The translations under genes and the position numbers were made by a program. Shown here piece by piece: positions 6,448 through 13,010 of a DNA stretch of 19,155 nt. How positions within the stretch are numbered: position 1 is the first letter of the stretch; every line of letters begins with the position of its first letter. The DNA comes from CAYNLK01 sp964398055 (GTDB taxonomy: Bacteria > Chloroflexota > Anaerolineae > 4572-78 > J111): contig CAYNLK010000085.1 in the NCBI GenBank assembly GCA_964398055.1, positions 1-19,155 of the forward strand. The letters are read 5' to 3'. The notes under the pieces are model-generated. The model saw nothing but the letters and a program-made list of their open reading frames with translations, did not search any database and was not told the origin of the DNA.

Positions 6448-8016
6448 TTAGTAATTGGCAAACGCTGCTTTAACTTTGTCTAGCGTCAACCTATCCGGCC
6501 CCACAATAATCAACACCTGGCGTCCCTGCCGACTCAGCAGGGTGACACCGGCATTATCTTCCCAAAAGCGGGCGCCGGCCTCTTCGTAGCGGGGGCTGTT
6601 GGCCTGTCGCCGGTTCATATAGGTGCTGAAAGCTTCAAAGAATTCCTGAGCCTCGGCCTCGGTCTCCCACAATGATAGCTCGGCCAGCAGGCGACGGTTG
6701 GTCTCATCGACCCACAGGGTATAAGCATCGCCGGCCCAGCCGGCTGCGGCGCTGCTGGCCATTTGTTCGTCAACCTGGTCGGCCAGCCAGACCAGAAAGC
6801 CGGCCTCGCCCAATACATTTTGGTCGATCTCCCGCCAGGTGCCGCCCAGGACCGTCAGCTCCGGCAGGCTAATGGGAGTCGGTAGTTCGCCGGCCAGGTA
6901 TTTTTCGGGGTGCATCACCTGGGCGGTGGAAACCGGCGGGTTACGGTAGGCTTGATTCACCTTGTCCCAGCTGAAGTTACCCTGGATGTACAGGTAAATC
7001 ACAAAATATTCGCCGGCGGCGTAGGGAAAATAGCTGAAGATGCCCAGGGCCGGGGAGACCCCTTCCAAACGAGGATGCTCCTGGAACAGGTAGCGATAGA
7101 CCGTATAGTTCAACTGGTCTGGGGTGATGTTTTGGGCCGTAAATAGCCTTTCAACCAGGCGGGCGTCTCCCTCCGGCAGAGAGCGGGCCGCCAACTGTTC
7201 GTCGGCCGACCTGTCCCGCTGCAAAATGTTATCCAACCCAAAGTGGTGATCCTGTAACGCGTGGACGTACTCGTGGGCAAAGGTCATCTCCTCCTCGGCA
7301 AACATATTGACCGACTCGGCGATGACGTACATGACCTTATCAACCGGATCGTAGTAGCCCAGCAGAAGATTGGCCTGGTTTTCGAGAGCTGCCTGCCCCA
7401 AATCCACCTCCGGTTCGATCAAACCTAGCGCCCGGTAGAATTCCTGCTGCGTTTCCACCGCCTCGATGGCGGCCTGATCATAGGCCTGCTCTTGCCATTG
7501 CTCCCGTAATTGGCGGCGGTTCAAGAATTGGAGCGGCAATGGCTCAGGCAAAGCCAGCTCACGCCACTGTTCCACAAAGCGGGTGATGTCTCGAATTTTG
7601 TCTCTATTGATGAATTCGGGCGCAACCACATAGGTGGCGGTCGGGGTCGGCGCCAGGGTTGATATGGCGGCCGGGAGGATAACCGTTGGTACAGGGGTCG
7701 AGGTCGCCATTGGGCTGGGAGTGGCTGTTGGCGTTATCTCGGCTGCTGCTTGAGTTGGCGCCGGCGCAGTCGATTGAACCGACACGGCAAAGAGGGTGTT
7801 ACGATTAAGGAAAACGACTCCACCAATCCCGGCCAGAATGGCGCATAGAGTCAACCCGAGTCCCCCCAGAATTACCATCTGTAGCGGGGTTAGCAGGGAT
7901 GGCGATGTTTTTTGCGGTGGCGGGTTGGTTGGAGAGGGGCGTTTAGCCGGCTGGCTGGCAGTTTTGTCAGGCTGCGCCGATGTATCCGCCAGCCAATCGG
8001 GTACCTTGTTGGTCAT
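6448..8016 (-). CDS. Membrane-anchored putative zinc metallopeptidase (HExxH)
   Basis: 522 aa. Order: a Pro/Lys-rich cytoplasmic tail (1-45), one membrane helix (about 46-70), a low-complexity Pro/Thr/Ala stalk (about 82-132), then an external globular domain. The domain contains FAHEYVHALQD with HExxH at 248-252 and, 30 residues later, LPEGDARLVERLF, whose E282 could be the third zinc ligand in gluzincin fashion. Asp284 and the LQD after HExxH are the sort of conserved context expected in this group. Substrate and family name are not recognised. The N-in, C-out topology and stalk suggest a surface-tethered enzyme. It is divergent from the STAS gene with 128 nt between. Moderately sure of fold, unsure of activity. 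Confidence 0.75.
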   Translation of the reverse strand: MTNKVPDWLADTSAQPDKTASQPAKRPSPTNPPPQKTSPSLLTPLQMVILGGLGLTLCAILAGIGGVVFLNRNTLFAVSVQSTAPAPTQAAAEITPTATPSPMATSTPVPTVILPAAISTLAPTPTATYVVAPEFINRDKIRDITRFVEQWRELALPEPLPLQFLNRRQLREQWQEQAYDQAAIEAVETQQEFYRALGLIEPEVDLGQAALENQANLLLGYYDPVDKVMYVIAESVNMFAEEEMTFAHEYVHALQDHHFGLDNILQRDRSADEQLAARSLPEGDARLVERLFTAQNITPDQLNYTVYRYLFQEHPRLEGVSPALGIFSYFPYAAGEYFVIYLYIQGNFSWDKVNQAYRNPPVSTAQVMHPEKYLAGELPTPISLPELTVLGGTWREIDQNVLGEAGFLVWLADQVDEQMASSAAAGWAGDAYTLWVDETNRRLLAELSLWETEAEAQEFFEAFSTYMNRRQANSPRYEEAGARFWEDNAGVTLLSRQGRQVLIIVGPDRLTLDKVKAAFANY

Positions 8017-8144
8017 GCTGAATTCACTTCCACTAATCGGCCACCCTGGTTAGCAAAACGGCTGTTATGCTGCAACTTTCGCCAACCTGATTCGTATAGG
8101 CTGGTAACGAGGGTAAAAAGTAAGCTCAACCTTGGAGGAAGACT

Positions 8145-8558
8145 GTGAACCACGGGCATAAAGGTGAATTCGAGGTGGAAATTCGGCTGATTAATTTCAG
8201 CGGGCCACTCAACAACAGGCAGTATGAACAGATTATCCAGACCTTTCAGGAATTGGCCGAGTCGGGCGTCAAACGGCTGGTGGTCAACTTAAAAGATGTG
8301 CCTTTCATCGACAGTCGCGGCCTGGCCGTTCTGGTGGCCGGATTCAAGCTGTTTGGCAGCCGGCCAGAAAACTTTCGGCTGGCCGAACTACAATGCCAGC
8401 CGAAGTTGGTCTTTGAACTGACCGGCTTTGACCATATCTTTGAGATCTTTGATAGTGTGGCCGAAGTTGCAGAAATTGAGCCAAATATCCGGCTAGAATT
8501 CGACAGCGGCCTGCCGGTCACCGGCATCCTGTTCAATGCCCCAGCTATAAATATTTAA
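8145..8558 (+). CDS. STAS-domain protein, anti-sigma factor antagonist-like
   Basis: 137 aa. The GTG start is supported by GGAGGAAG 4 nt upstream. The STAS core spans about residues 9-105 and carries FIDSRGLAVLVAG (54-66); S57 is at the position phosphorylated by anti-sigma kinases in SpoIIAA/RsbV proteins. About 25 extra C-terminal residues have no recognised domain. No anti-sigma kinase, phosphatase or sigma factor gene is adjacent, so its partner must be elsewhere. The PAS/KaiA-RsbU_N-like protein at 16480 is a conceivable but distant link. Confidence 0.85.
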   Translation: MNHGHKGEFEVEIRLINFSGPLNNRQYEQIIQTFQELAESGVKRLVVNLKDVPFIDSRGLAVLVAGFKLFGSRPENFRLAELQCQPKLVFELTGFDHIFEIFDSVAEVAEIEPNIRLEFDSGLPVTGILFNAPAINI

Positions 8559-8567
8559 CTAGAAATT

Positions 8568-8637
8568 GACCGCCGATGGCTGACCGACGACCGCTGATTT
8601 TTCCAGGTCGGCGGTCGTTCGTCAGCCGTCGGCGGTC
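8568..8637. repeat. Strand-switching heptamer array forming a 27-bp hairpin; possible bidirectional terminator
   Basis: Ten 7-mers fill exactly 70 nt. The first five read GACCGCC-like on the plus strand; the last five read the same way on the minus strand. The arms 8568-8594 and 8611-8637 pair at 24 of 27 positions plus one G-T, around a 16-nt loop holding TTTTT. It occupies almost all of the 88 nt between the convergent STAS and SPFH genes, so it may stop transcription from both sides. Neither outer edge has a proper T-run. Confidence 0.7.
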
Positions 8638-8646
8638 CAATCACCC

Positions 8647-9762
8647 TCATCCTGTCGGCGGCAGGGGGGGTGGGGTAGGCCCGCCAAACAGATTGGCCAG
8701 TTCCGGTACCTGCCCGGCCGGCGTCCAGTTGGCCATCCCTTCTTGCCACACCAACGTTTCTTTGGTCAGTTGCCCGGCCTGGACATACTGCTGCAGCGCC
8801 GGCAGGTCAAACGGCCCGGCCGACTGGCCCCCCAGGGCGACGTGAAACTTGGGCGCTTGCGGCAGCGGCGGCGGTGCAGCCACTGCTGGTTGGGGGGCTG
8901 CCTGCGGCTGCTGTATGCCGGTGAACATGCCGGCCATCATCTGGCCCATGCCCACGCCGGCCCCCATTCCGGCGCCGAGGCCCACCCCCATCCCGGCGCC
9001 GCCGCCGCCCTGCGAAGCTTTCTGAATGGTTTCCATAGCTTGCAGTTGCATGTACATCTGGGCATCTAGTAGCCCCATTTGTTTGAGCTTATCGGCGGAG
9101 GTTTCCAGCGGACTCAAGCCGCCGATGGTAATACTCTTGAGCAGCATCCCCATCGCTTCGAACTGATCCTGGGCCTTGATTTTGATAGCTGTGGCCATCT
9201 CATCCATCATCGACTGGGCCTTCATCAGGTTGCCCGGATTGACCTCGGCAAACCAGTCCGTAGCCGCTTGGGTGATGGAGTTGACCAGCCGATTTTTGAC
9301 CGCCCGCAGGTCCAGGGCCTCCTGGCCACCGCCCACAAAGGTGTCGACCACTCGCTTGGCCTCCTTGACCTCAAAGCCAAAGGTGCCGTGGGCGCCCAGC
9401 AGCAGCCAGCCGAGTCCCTGGCCGGGGGTTTGCATGGCAATTGGCTGGCGGGTGCCCCAGCCTTCCTGGGGAAACTCGCGCATGGCCACGAAGAAGACCG
9501 TGGCTGAAAAGATGCTGTCCGTACCAAAACCGAGTTGGCTGATCAATTTGGTCAATAAGGGCACATTGGCTGTGGTCAGGGTGTGCCGGCCTGGCCCAAA
9601 TTCATCCAGGGATTTACCATCGCGGTAAAAGACTGCGGCCTGGCCCTGATGGACAATGAGTTGAGCGCCCATCTTAATCCGCCCTTCGCCGCTTTCAGGC
9701 CAGCGCTGCACCAGCCGGTCGGGCAGTTCACGGGTAAGTTCAATCAGTTCAGATAAGGCCAT
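8647..9762 (-). CDS. SPFH (YdjI-like) protein with C-terminal GYF_2 domain
   Basis: 371 aa from the ATG at 9760-9762, which has AGGAG about 9 nt upstream. An upstream in-frame start at 9873 would add 37 residues encoded by a palindromic leader and was rejected. The N-terminal two-thirds matches the COG4260 'virion core'/YdjI branch of SPFH proteins (QLIVHQGQAAVFYRDG, FGPGRHTL, then a long helical region). A Gly/Met/Ala-rich linker (GGGGAGMGVGLGAGMGAG and on) follows. A Pro-rich stretch leads to a GYF_2 domain at about 306-355 (GPFDLPALQQYVQAGQL, LVWQEGMANWTPAG). GYF_2 domains bind proline-rich or membrane partners. It probably oligomerises at the membrane. It is the last gene of the minus-strand group from 11017. 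Confidence 0.85.
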   Translation of the reverse strand: MALSELIELTRELPDRLVQRWPESGEGRIKMGAQLIVHQGQAAVFYRDGKSLDEFGPGRHTLTTANVPLLTKLISQLGFGTDSIFSATVFFVAMREFPQEGWGTRQPIAMQTPGQGLGWLLLGAHGTFGFEVKEAKRVVDTFVGGGQEALDLRAVKNRLVNSITQAATDWFAEVNPGNLMKAQSMMDEMATAIKIKAQDQFEAMGMLLKSITIGGLSPLETSADKLKQMGLLDAQMYMQLQAMETIQKASQGGGGAGMGVGLGAGMGAGVGMGQMMAGMFTGIQQPQAAPQPAVAAPPPLPQAPKFHVALGGQSAGPFDLPALQQYVQAGQLTKETLVWQEGMANWTPAGQVPELANLFGGPTPPPLPPTG

Positions 9763-9797
9763 TATTATTCTCCTATATTGTATTCCAAAAAGTTTTT

Positions 9798-9891
9798 GCC
9801 GGGATTTGGGGATTAGGAGATGAAATTCTTTAGGGAAAAATCCCCAAACACCTGCACTTGCGCTCCGGTGCAACTGTCTTCTAATCCCGGC
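9798..9891. repeat. Nested inverted repeats between nucleotidyltransferase and SPFH genes
   Basis: Several alternative pairings exist: GCCGGGATT (9798-9806) with AATCCCGGC (9883-9891); TTTGGGGATT (9805-9814) with AATCCCCAAA (9839-9848); and GGGATTAG (9809-9816) with CTAATCCC (9881-9888). A small GCAC...GTGC stem lies near 9854-9871. The minus-strand transcript of the SPFH gene would carry these in its leader. It could be a mobile palindromic element or a folded leader; no known riboswitch is recognised. The adjacent 9915-9935 contains two exact TCTACAC copies and an offset third. Confidence 0.55.
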
Positions 9892-9949
9892 CCAATTTCA
9901 GAGGAAAGAATTTATCTACACTCTACACATCTACATGATATTTTTGGCT

Positions 9950-10471
9950 TTAAATCAAGTGAATTAAAAAATCTGCCGGTGTCTGGGCGCGCAAGTTCGG
10001 ATAGGCTTCCAATAGCCGGGCAATATCGGCCAGGTCTTTTTGGCGTTTGCTGCGCCGCCGGGCGGGATCGAGGGCTGCCCAGATTTTGTCTTGCAACACA
10101 TCTTCCAGGCTGGCTACCCTCAGAGTGAGGCCGAGAACGTTACGTGGAGTAGCCCGCTCAGGAAAAGAGGCGTAGCGCCGGTCTGTTTGAATCCGAACCC
10201 GGATATCGGATTGAGGCAGGGAGACATTCAGGCTATGCGGAAAACGTTTGACCTCGAATGACTCGGCCAGCAGGGTCTCTACCTGCTCCAGTTGATCGAT
10301 GGCAACGGCCAAATCCAGGTCCAGACTGACCAGCGGCTCTACATAAGCATTGACGGCTTGCCCCCCAATTAAACAATAACGAAGCCTGTGTTCTTCCAGC
10401 CGGGAAATGAGACTTTCCAGAGCGTTTTCTTTGTCCACCGTTATAGCTTTCCAAAATGTAAGCGCACGCAT
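9950..10471 (-). CDS. AbiEii-like nucleotidyltransferase-fold protein
   Basis: 173 aa from the ATG at 10471. An in-frame GTG at 10438 (162 aa, GGAAAG about 9 nt upstream) is equally likely. The polymerase-beta-type fold is shown by LIGGQAVNAYVEP (G36-G37) followed by the metal-binding pair D51-x-D53 in SLDLDLAVAI. The later part has RVASLEDVLQDKIWAAL and KRQKDLADIARLLE, typical of the AbiEii/AbiGii-type and related nucleotidyltransferase families. No AbiEi-like antitoxin is adjacent, so a toxin-antitoxin role is not supported. It begins 18 nt after the stop of the coiled-coil gene and is probably co-transcribed with it. The substrate is unknown. Confidence 0.75.
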   Translation of the reverse strand: MRALTFWKAITVDKENALESLISRLEEHRLRYCLIGGQAVNAYVEPLVSLDLDLAVAIDQLEQVETLLAESFEVKRFPHSLNVSLPQSDIRVRIQTDRRYASFPERATPRNVLGLTLRVASLEDVLQDKIWAALDPARRRSKRQKDLADIARLLEAYPNLRAQTPADFLIHLI

Positions 10472-10489
10472 CTTCTTGGCAAAGTAATT

Positions 10490-11017
10490 CTAAACCAGGC
10501 CCAAAATTGTTTCTTTGCGCCGGTCAAAGGCCGCTGAAACCTCCGACACCGTTTTGACGTAGCCGCGCACGGCCGGGCCAAGTTGACCGGCGTCGCCGCT
10601 GTCCAGGGACGCCTGGATCGACTCGATGGCTGCCCCAATTTCAGTGACCTGACTCAGCATAGCCGTGTCAAATTGATAGAGTATATCTAACTCATCCTCT
10701 TTGATCTTAACCGCGTCAAAAAAGCCGGCGTAACCCTGAGCCGCGGTCTTGACTTTGTCGATCAGGGTTTGCAGGCGGGTGTTGCCCTTGCCCATCTCAT
10801 CAAGCTGGCTCAAACCGGGACCGGTCAACATCTGGCTGGCTACATCCTCGGCCTGGCTAAGCTGCTCGGCCAGTTGAGCGGCCAGGTGTTCCCGCAACTT
10901 CTGATCGGCTTCGCGGCGAAGTTCCTTTTCTTTGTAACCTTTGTAGCCAGGAAGTTTGCCCACCAGCGCTTCCAGCCTGCTTTGCTGGTTGGCCAGGGTA
11001 TCTCGTAAATCTACCAT
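10490..11017 (-). CDS. Conserved coiled-coil protein of unknown function
   Basis: 175 aa, almost entirely helical and rich in Gln, Glu, Leu and Lys. The N-terminal motif LPGYKGYKEKELRREAD (about 22-38) is distinctive. No signal peptide or membrane helix is visible. The ATG has AAAGGAGA about 7 nt upstream and a minus-strand promoter at 11063-11091. It heads the group with the nucleotidyltransferase-like and SPFH-GYF_2 genes, so a partner role with the SPFH assembly is plausible. I do not recognise a named family or function. Confidence 0.7.
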   Translation of the reverse strand: MVDLRDTLANQQSRLEALVGKLPGYKGYKEKELRREADQKLREHLAAQLAEQLSQAEDVASQMLTGPGLSQLDEMGKGNTRLQTLIDKVKTAAQGYAGFFDAVKIKEDELDILYQFDTAMLSQVTEIGAAIESIQASLDSGDAGQLGPAVRGYVKTVSEVSAAFDRRKETILGLV

Positions 11018-11062
11018 TGAAATCTCCTTTGTTGGAACAGTGATGAACGGAATAGCGTCAAC

Positions 11063-11091
11063 ATTATAACCTATTTCCGGGTAAATGGGAA
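11063..11091 (-). promoter_or_regulatory. Promoter for the coiled-coil/NTase/SPFH group
   Basis: On the minus strand TTCCCA (11086-11091, 4 of 6 consensus bases) and a perfect TATAAT (11063-11068) are 17 nt apart. The coiled-coil gene ATG follows about 45 nt downstream. Confidence 0.5.
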
Positions 11092-11127
11092 GAGTAGAAA
11101 AATACCAAACGCGGCCAAATGTTCACG

Positions 11128-11156
11128 TTGACACGCCTGCCTGCCCGTGTTATACT
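11128..11156 (+). promoter_or_regulatory. Strong sigma-70 promoter for proS
   Basis: A perfect TTGACA (11128-11133), a 17-nt spacer and TATACT (11151-11156). This is the best consensus promoter in the window. Transcription should begin near 11163, giving a leader of about 57 nt. Confidence 0.75.
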
Positions 11157-11176
11157 TCGCTTGAAGTTGCGATATT

Positions 11177-11206
11177 TGCCGACCCTCCGGGCAGGGCGGC
11201 ATTTTT
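11177..11206 (+). terminator. Terminator-like hairpin in the proS leader (candidate attenuator)
   Basis: TGCCG-A-CCCT pairs with AGGGCGGCA (nine base pairs, one bulged A, CCGGGC loop) and is followed directly by TTTTT (11202-11206). It lies between the proS promoter and its Shine-Dalgarno/start codon, so it would act on the proS message itself. The leader is too short for a classical T-box and no T-box consensus is seen. Confidence 0.55.
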
Positions 11207-11219
11207 GTTGAGGTAAAGG

Positions 11220-12950
11220 ATGCGTTTTTCAAGACTTTTTGGCCGGACTCTGCGGGAAGACCCCGCCGAAGCCGAAATCATCAGCCACCGTTTACTTCAG
11301 CGGGGCGGTTTTATTAAACCATTGGGGTCCGGCATTTACACTCAAATGCCGTTGGGTTGGCGTGTCTCCAAGAAGATTATGGATATCTTTCGCCGCGAGA
11401 TGGATGCCCTGGGCTGCCAGGAAATGGCGATGCCGGTGCTCAACCCCGCTGAAATTTGGAAAAAAACCGGTCGCTGGGATAGTGTGGGGCCGGCCCTGGT
11501 CAAATTAAAGGACCGGAGCGGCCACGATATGGCCCTGGCCATGACCCATGAAGAGACCCTGTCGGATATCCTCAAGTCAGAGTTAGAGTCGTACAAGCAG
11601 TTGCCCATCCTGGTCTACCATATCCAAACCAAGGTGCGGGATGAGCCGCGGGCGCGGGGTGGTTTGATCCGGGTGCGCGAGTTTATCATGAAGGATGCTT
11701 ACTCGGTCCACCGCGACCAGGCCGATATCGACCGCTTCTACCCCGATATGGTCCAGGCTTACCGCAACATCTTTGCCGCCTGTGAGCTGGACACGGTCGA
11801 AGTTGAGGCCGACTCCGGCATGATGGGCGGCAGCGACTCCCACGAGTTTATGGTTCTCAGCGACAGCGGCGAGGATACCGTTTTCATCAGCAGCGACGGC
11901 GCTTACCAGGCCAATGCCGAGCGGGCCGTCTTTGATAAGGGCGCTCCACCGGTGGAGGAACCGCTGCCGCTGGAGGAAGTTTACACGCCTGACTGCAAAA
12001 CGATTGCCCAGTTGGCCGAATTTTTGGGTATCCCTGAGTCCCGTACGGTCAAGGCTGTTTTTTACGTGGCCGAAAATGAGGCCGAGGATTTCATTTTTGT
12101 ACTGATCCGGGGCGACCTGCCGGTGAATGAGGTCAAACTGGGTAATGCCCTGGGTGGGCTACGTTTCCGCGTGGCTACCGACGCCGAAATCGAAGCGGTT
12201 GGGGCGGTGCCCGGTTATGGCAGCCCAATTGGGTTGAATAAAAATTTGGGCGGTGGCCGCAAAATAATCATCGTAGCCGATGACTCGGCGGTGAACTTTC
12301 CTAACCTGGTCGGCGGGGCCAACAAAGTTGAGTATCACCTCAAGCATACCAATGCCTACCGGGATTATGAACCGGACATTGTGGCCGATATCGCCCTGGC
12401 TCAGGATGGCGATCAATGTGTTGGCAGCCATGCCATCCTGCAACTCCGCCGGGGCATCGAAGTTGGTCACTGCTTCAAGTTGGGCAAGCGGTACAGCAAC
12501 CCGGTCGGCCTGACTTACCTGGATGAAAACGGCCAGGCCCAGACGCCGGTGATGGGCAGTTATGGGATTGGAGTGGGGCGGTTGATGGCAGCCATTGTGG
12601 AACAGCACCACGATGAGTACGGCATCATCTGGCCGGCGGCGGTGACCCCATTTGACGTGCATGTGGTCTCGCTGGCCAGGCAGGCCGATGACGAGGTTGG
12701 GCAACAGGCCGAAGCGCTCTACCAGCAGTTGCAGGCGGCCGGGTTGGAGGTGCTGTTTGATGATCGCCGGGAAAGCCCGGGGGTCAAGTTCGCCGACGCC
12801 GATCTGATCGGCATTCCCTGGCGGGTGACGGTTAGCAGCCGCAGCCTGCAAAGCGGGGGAGTGGAAGTAAAGAAGCGCTGCCAGCCGGATCGTCAAGTGG
12901 AACCGCTGGAGGGCTTTGTGGAGCGGCTGGTTAAACAAATCAAGAAATAA
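11220..12950 (+). CDS. proS: Prolyl-tRNA synthetase, bacterial type with editing domain
   Basis: 576 aa, normal for bacterial-type ProRS. It charges tRNA-Pro in the cytoplasm. The class II core shows motif 2 in TKVRDEPRARGGLIRVREF (137-155) and motif 3 in GSYGIGVGRLMAAI (about 446-459). Between them sits the YbaK-like INS editing domain (about 256-380; TIAQLAEFLGIPESRTVKAV, LIRGDLPVNEVKLGNALGG) that hydrolyses mischarged Ala-tRNA-Pro. The C-terminal anticodon-binding domain starts near 475 (FDVHVVSLARQ, VLFDDRRESPGVKFADADL). The ATG follows GAGG about 5 nt upstream. Expression may be limited by the leader hairpin at 11177-11206. Confidence 0.97.
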   Translation: MRFSRLFGRTLREDPAEAEIISHRLLQRGGFIKPLGSGIYTQMPLGWRVSKKIMDIFRREMDALGCQEMAMPVLNPAEIWKKTGRWDSVGPALVKLKDRSGHDMALAMTHEETLSDILKSELESYKQLPILVYHIQTKVRDEPRARGGLIRVREFIMKDAYSVHRDQADIDRFYPDMVQAYRNIFAACELDTVEVEADSGMMGGSDSHEFMVLSDSGEDTVFISSDGAYQANAERAVFDKGAPPVEEPLPLEEVYTPDCKTIAQLAEFLGIPESRTVKAVFYVAENEAEDFIFVLIRGDLPVNEVKLGNALGGLRFRVATDAEIEAVGAVPGYGSPIGLNKNLGGGRKIIIVADDSAVNFPNLVGGANKVEYHLKHTNAYRDYEPDIVADIALAQDGDQCVGSHAILQLRRGIEVGHCFKLGKRYSNPVGLTYLDENGQAQTPVMGSYGIGVGRLMAAIVEQHHDEYGIIWPAAVTPFDVHVVSLARQADDEVGQQAEALYQQLQAAGLEVLFDDRRESPGVKFADADLIGIPWRVTVSSRSLQSGGVEVKKRCQPDRQVEPLEGFVERLVKQIKK

Positions 12951-12956
12951 GAACGT

Positions 12957-12991
12957 CAGGTGACCGGCACTTCAAAAGTGCCGGTCACTTG
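12957..12991. repeat. 16-bp palindrome with 3-nt loop (REP-like) after proS
   Basis: CAGGTGACCGGCACTT pairs with its reverse complement across a CAA loop, with one G-T as the only imperfection. It lies 7 nt after the proS stop and ends 19 nt before the preferred dynamin start. It shares geometry with 3456-3490 and 6293-6325. It may also act as a processing or termination site for proS, though no T-run follows. Confidence 0.7.
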
Positions 12992-13010
12992 GCTAAAAGC
13001 CGTTGAGCCT

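Noticed and set aside
9763..9873. 37-residue extension of the SPFH protein
   Set aside because: It is encoded by an inverted-repeat leader, while ATG 9762 has AGGAG at good spacing and matches the family N-terminus (MALSELIELTRELPDRLVQR).
9950..11017. AbiE-type toxin-antitoxin pair
   Set aside because: The nucleotidyltransferase resembles AbiEii-type folds, but the neighbour is a coiled-coil protein without the winged-helix look of an AbiEi antitoxin.
11157..11219. T-box riboswitch upstream of proS
   Set aside because: The promoter position leaves only about 57 nt of leader, and neither the specifier-loop region nor the T-box consensus is present; only the terminator-like stem is seen.
12159..12938. 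259-codon open frame on the minus strand inside proS
   Set aside because: It lies wholly antisense to a clear ProRS gene, has no recognisable domain and no ribosome binding site; it is a shadow of codon usage.
12960..13010. N-terminal extension of the dynamin gene from a GTG
   Set aside because: The 17 extra codons are encoded by the palindrome at 12957-12991 and its flank; there is no Shine-Dalgarno before the GTG. ATG 13011 starts the helical N-terminus expected for the family.
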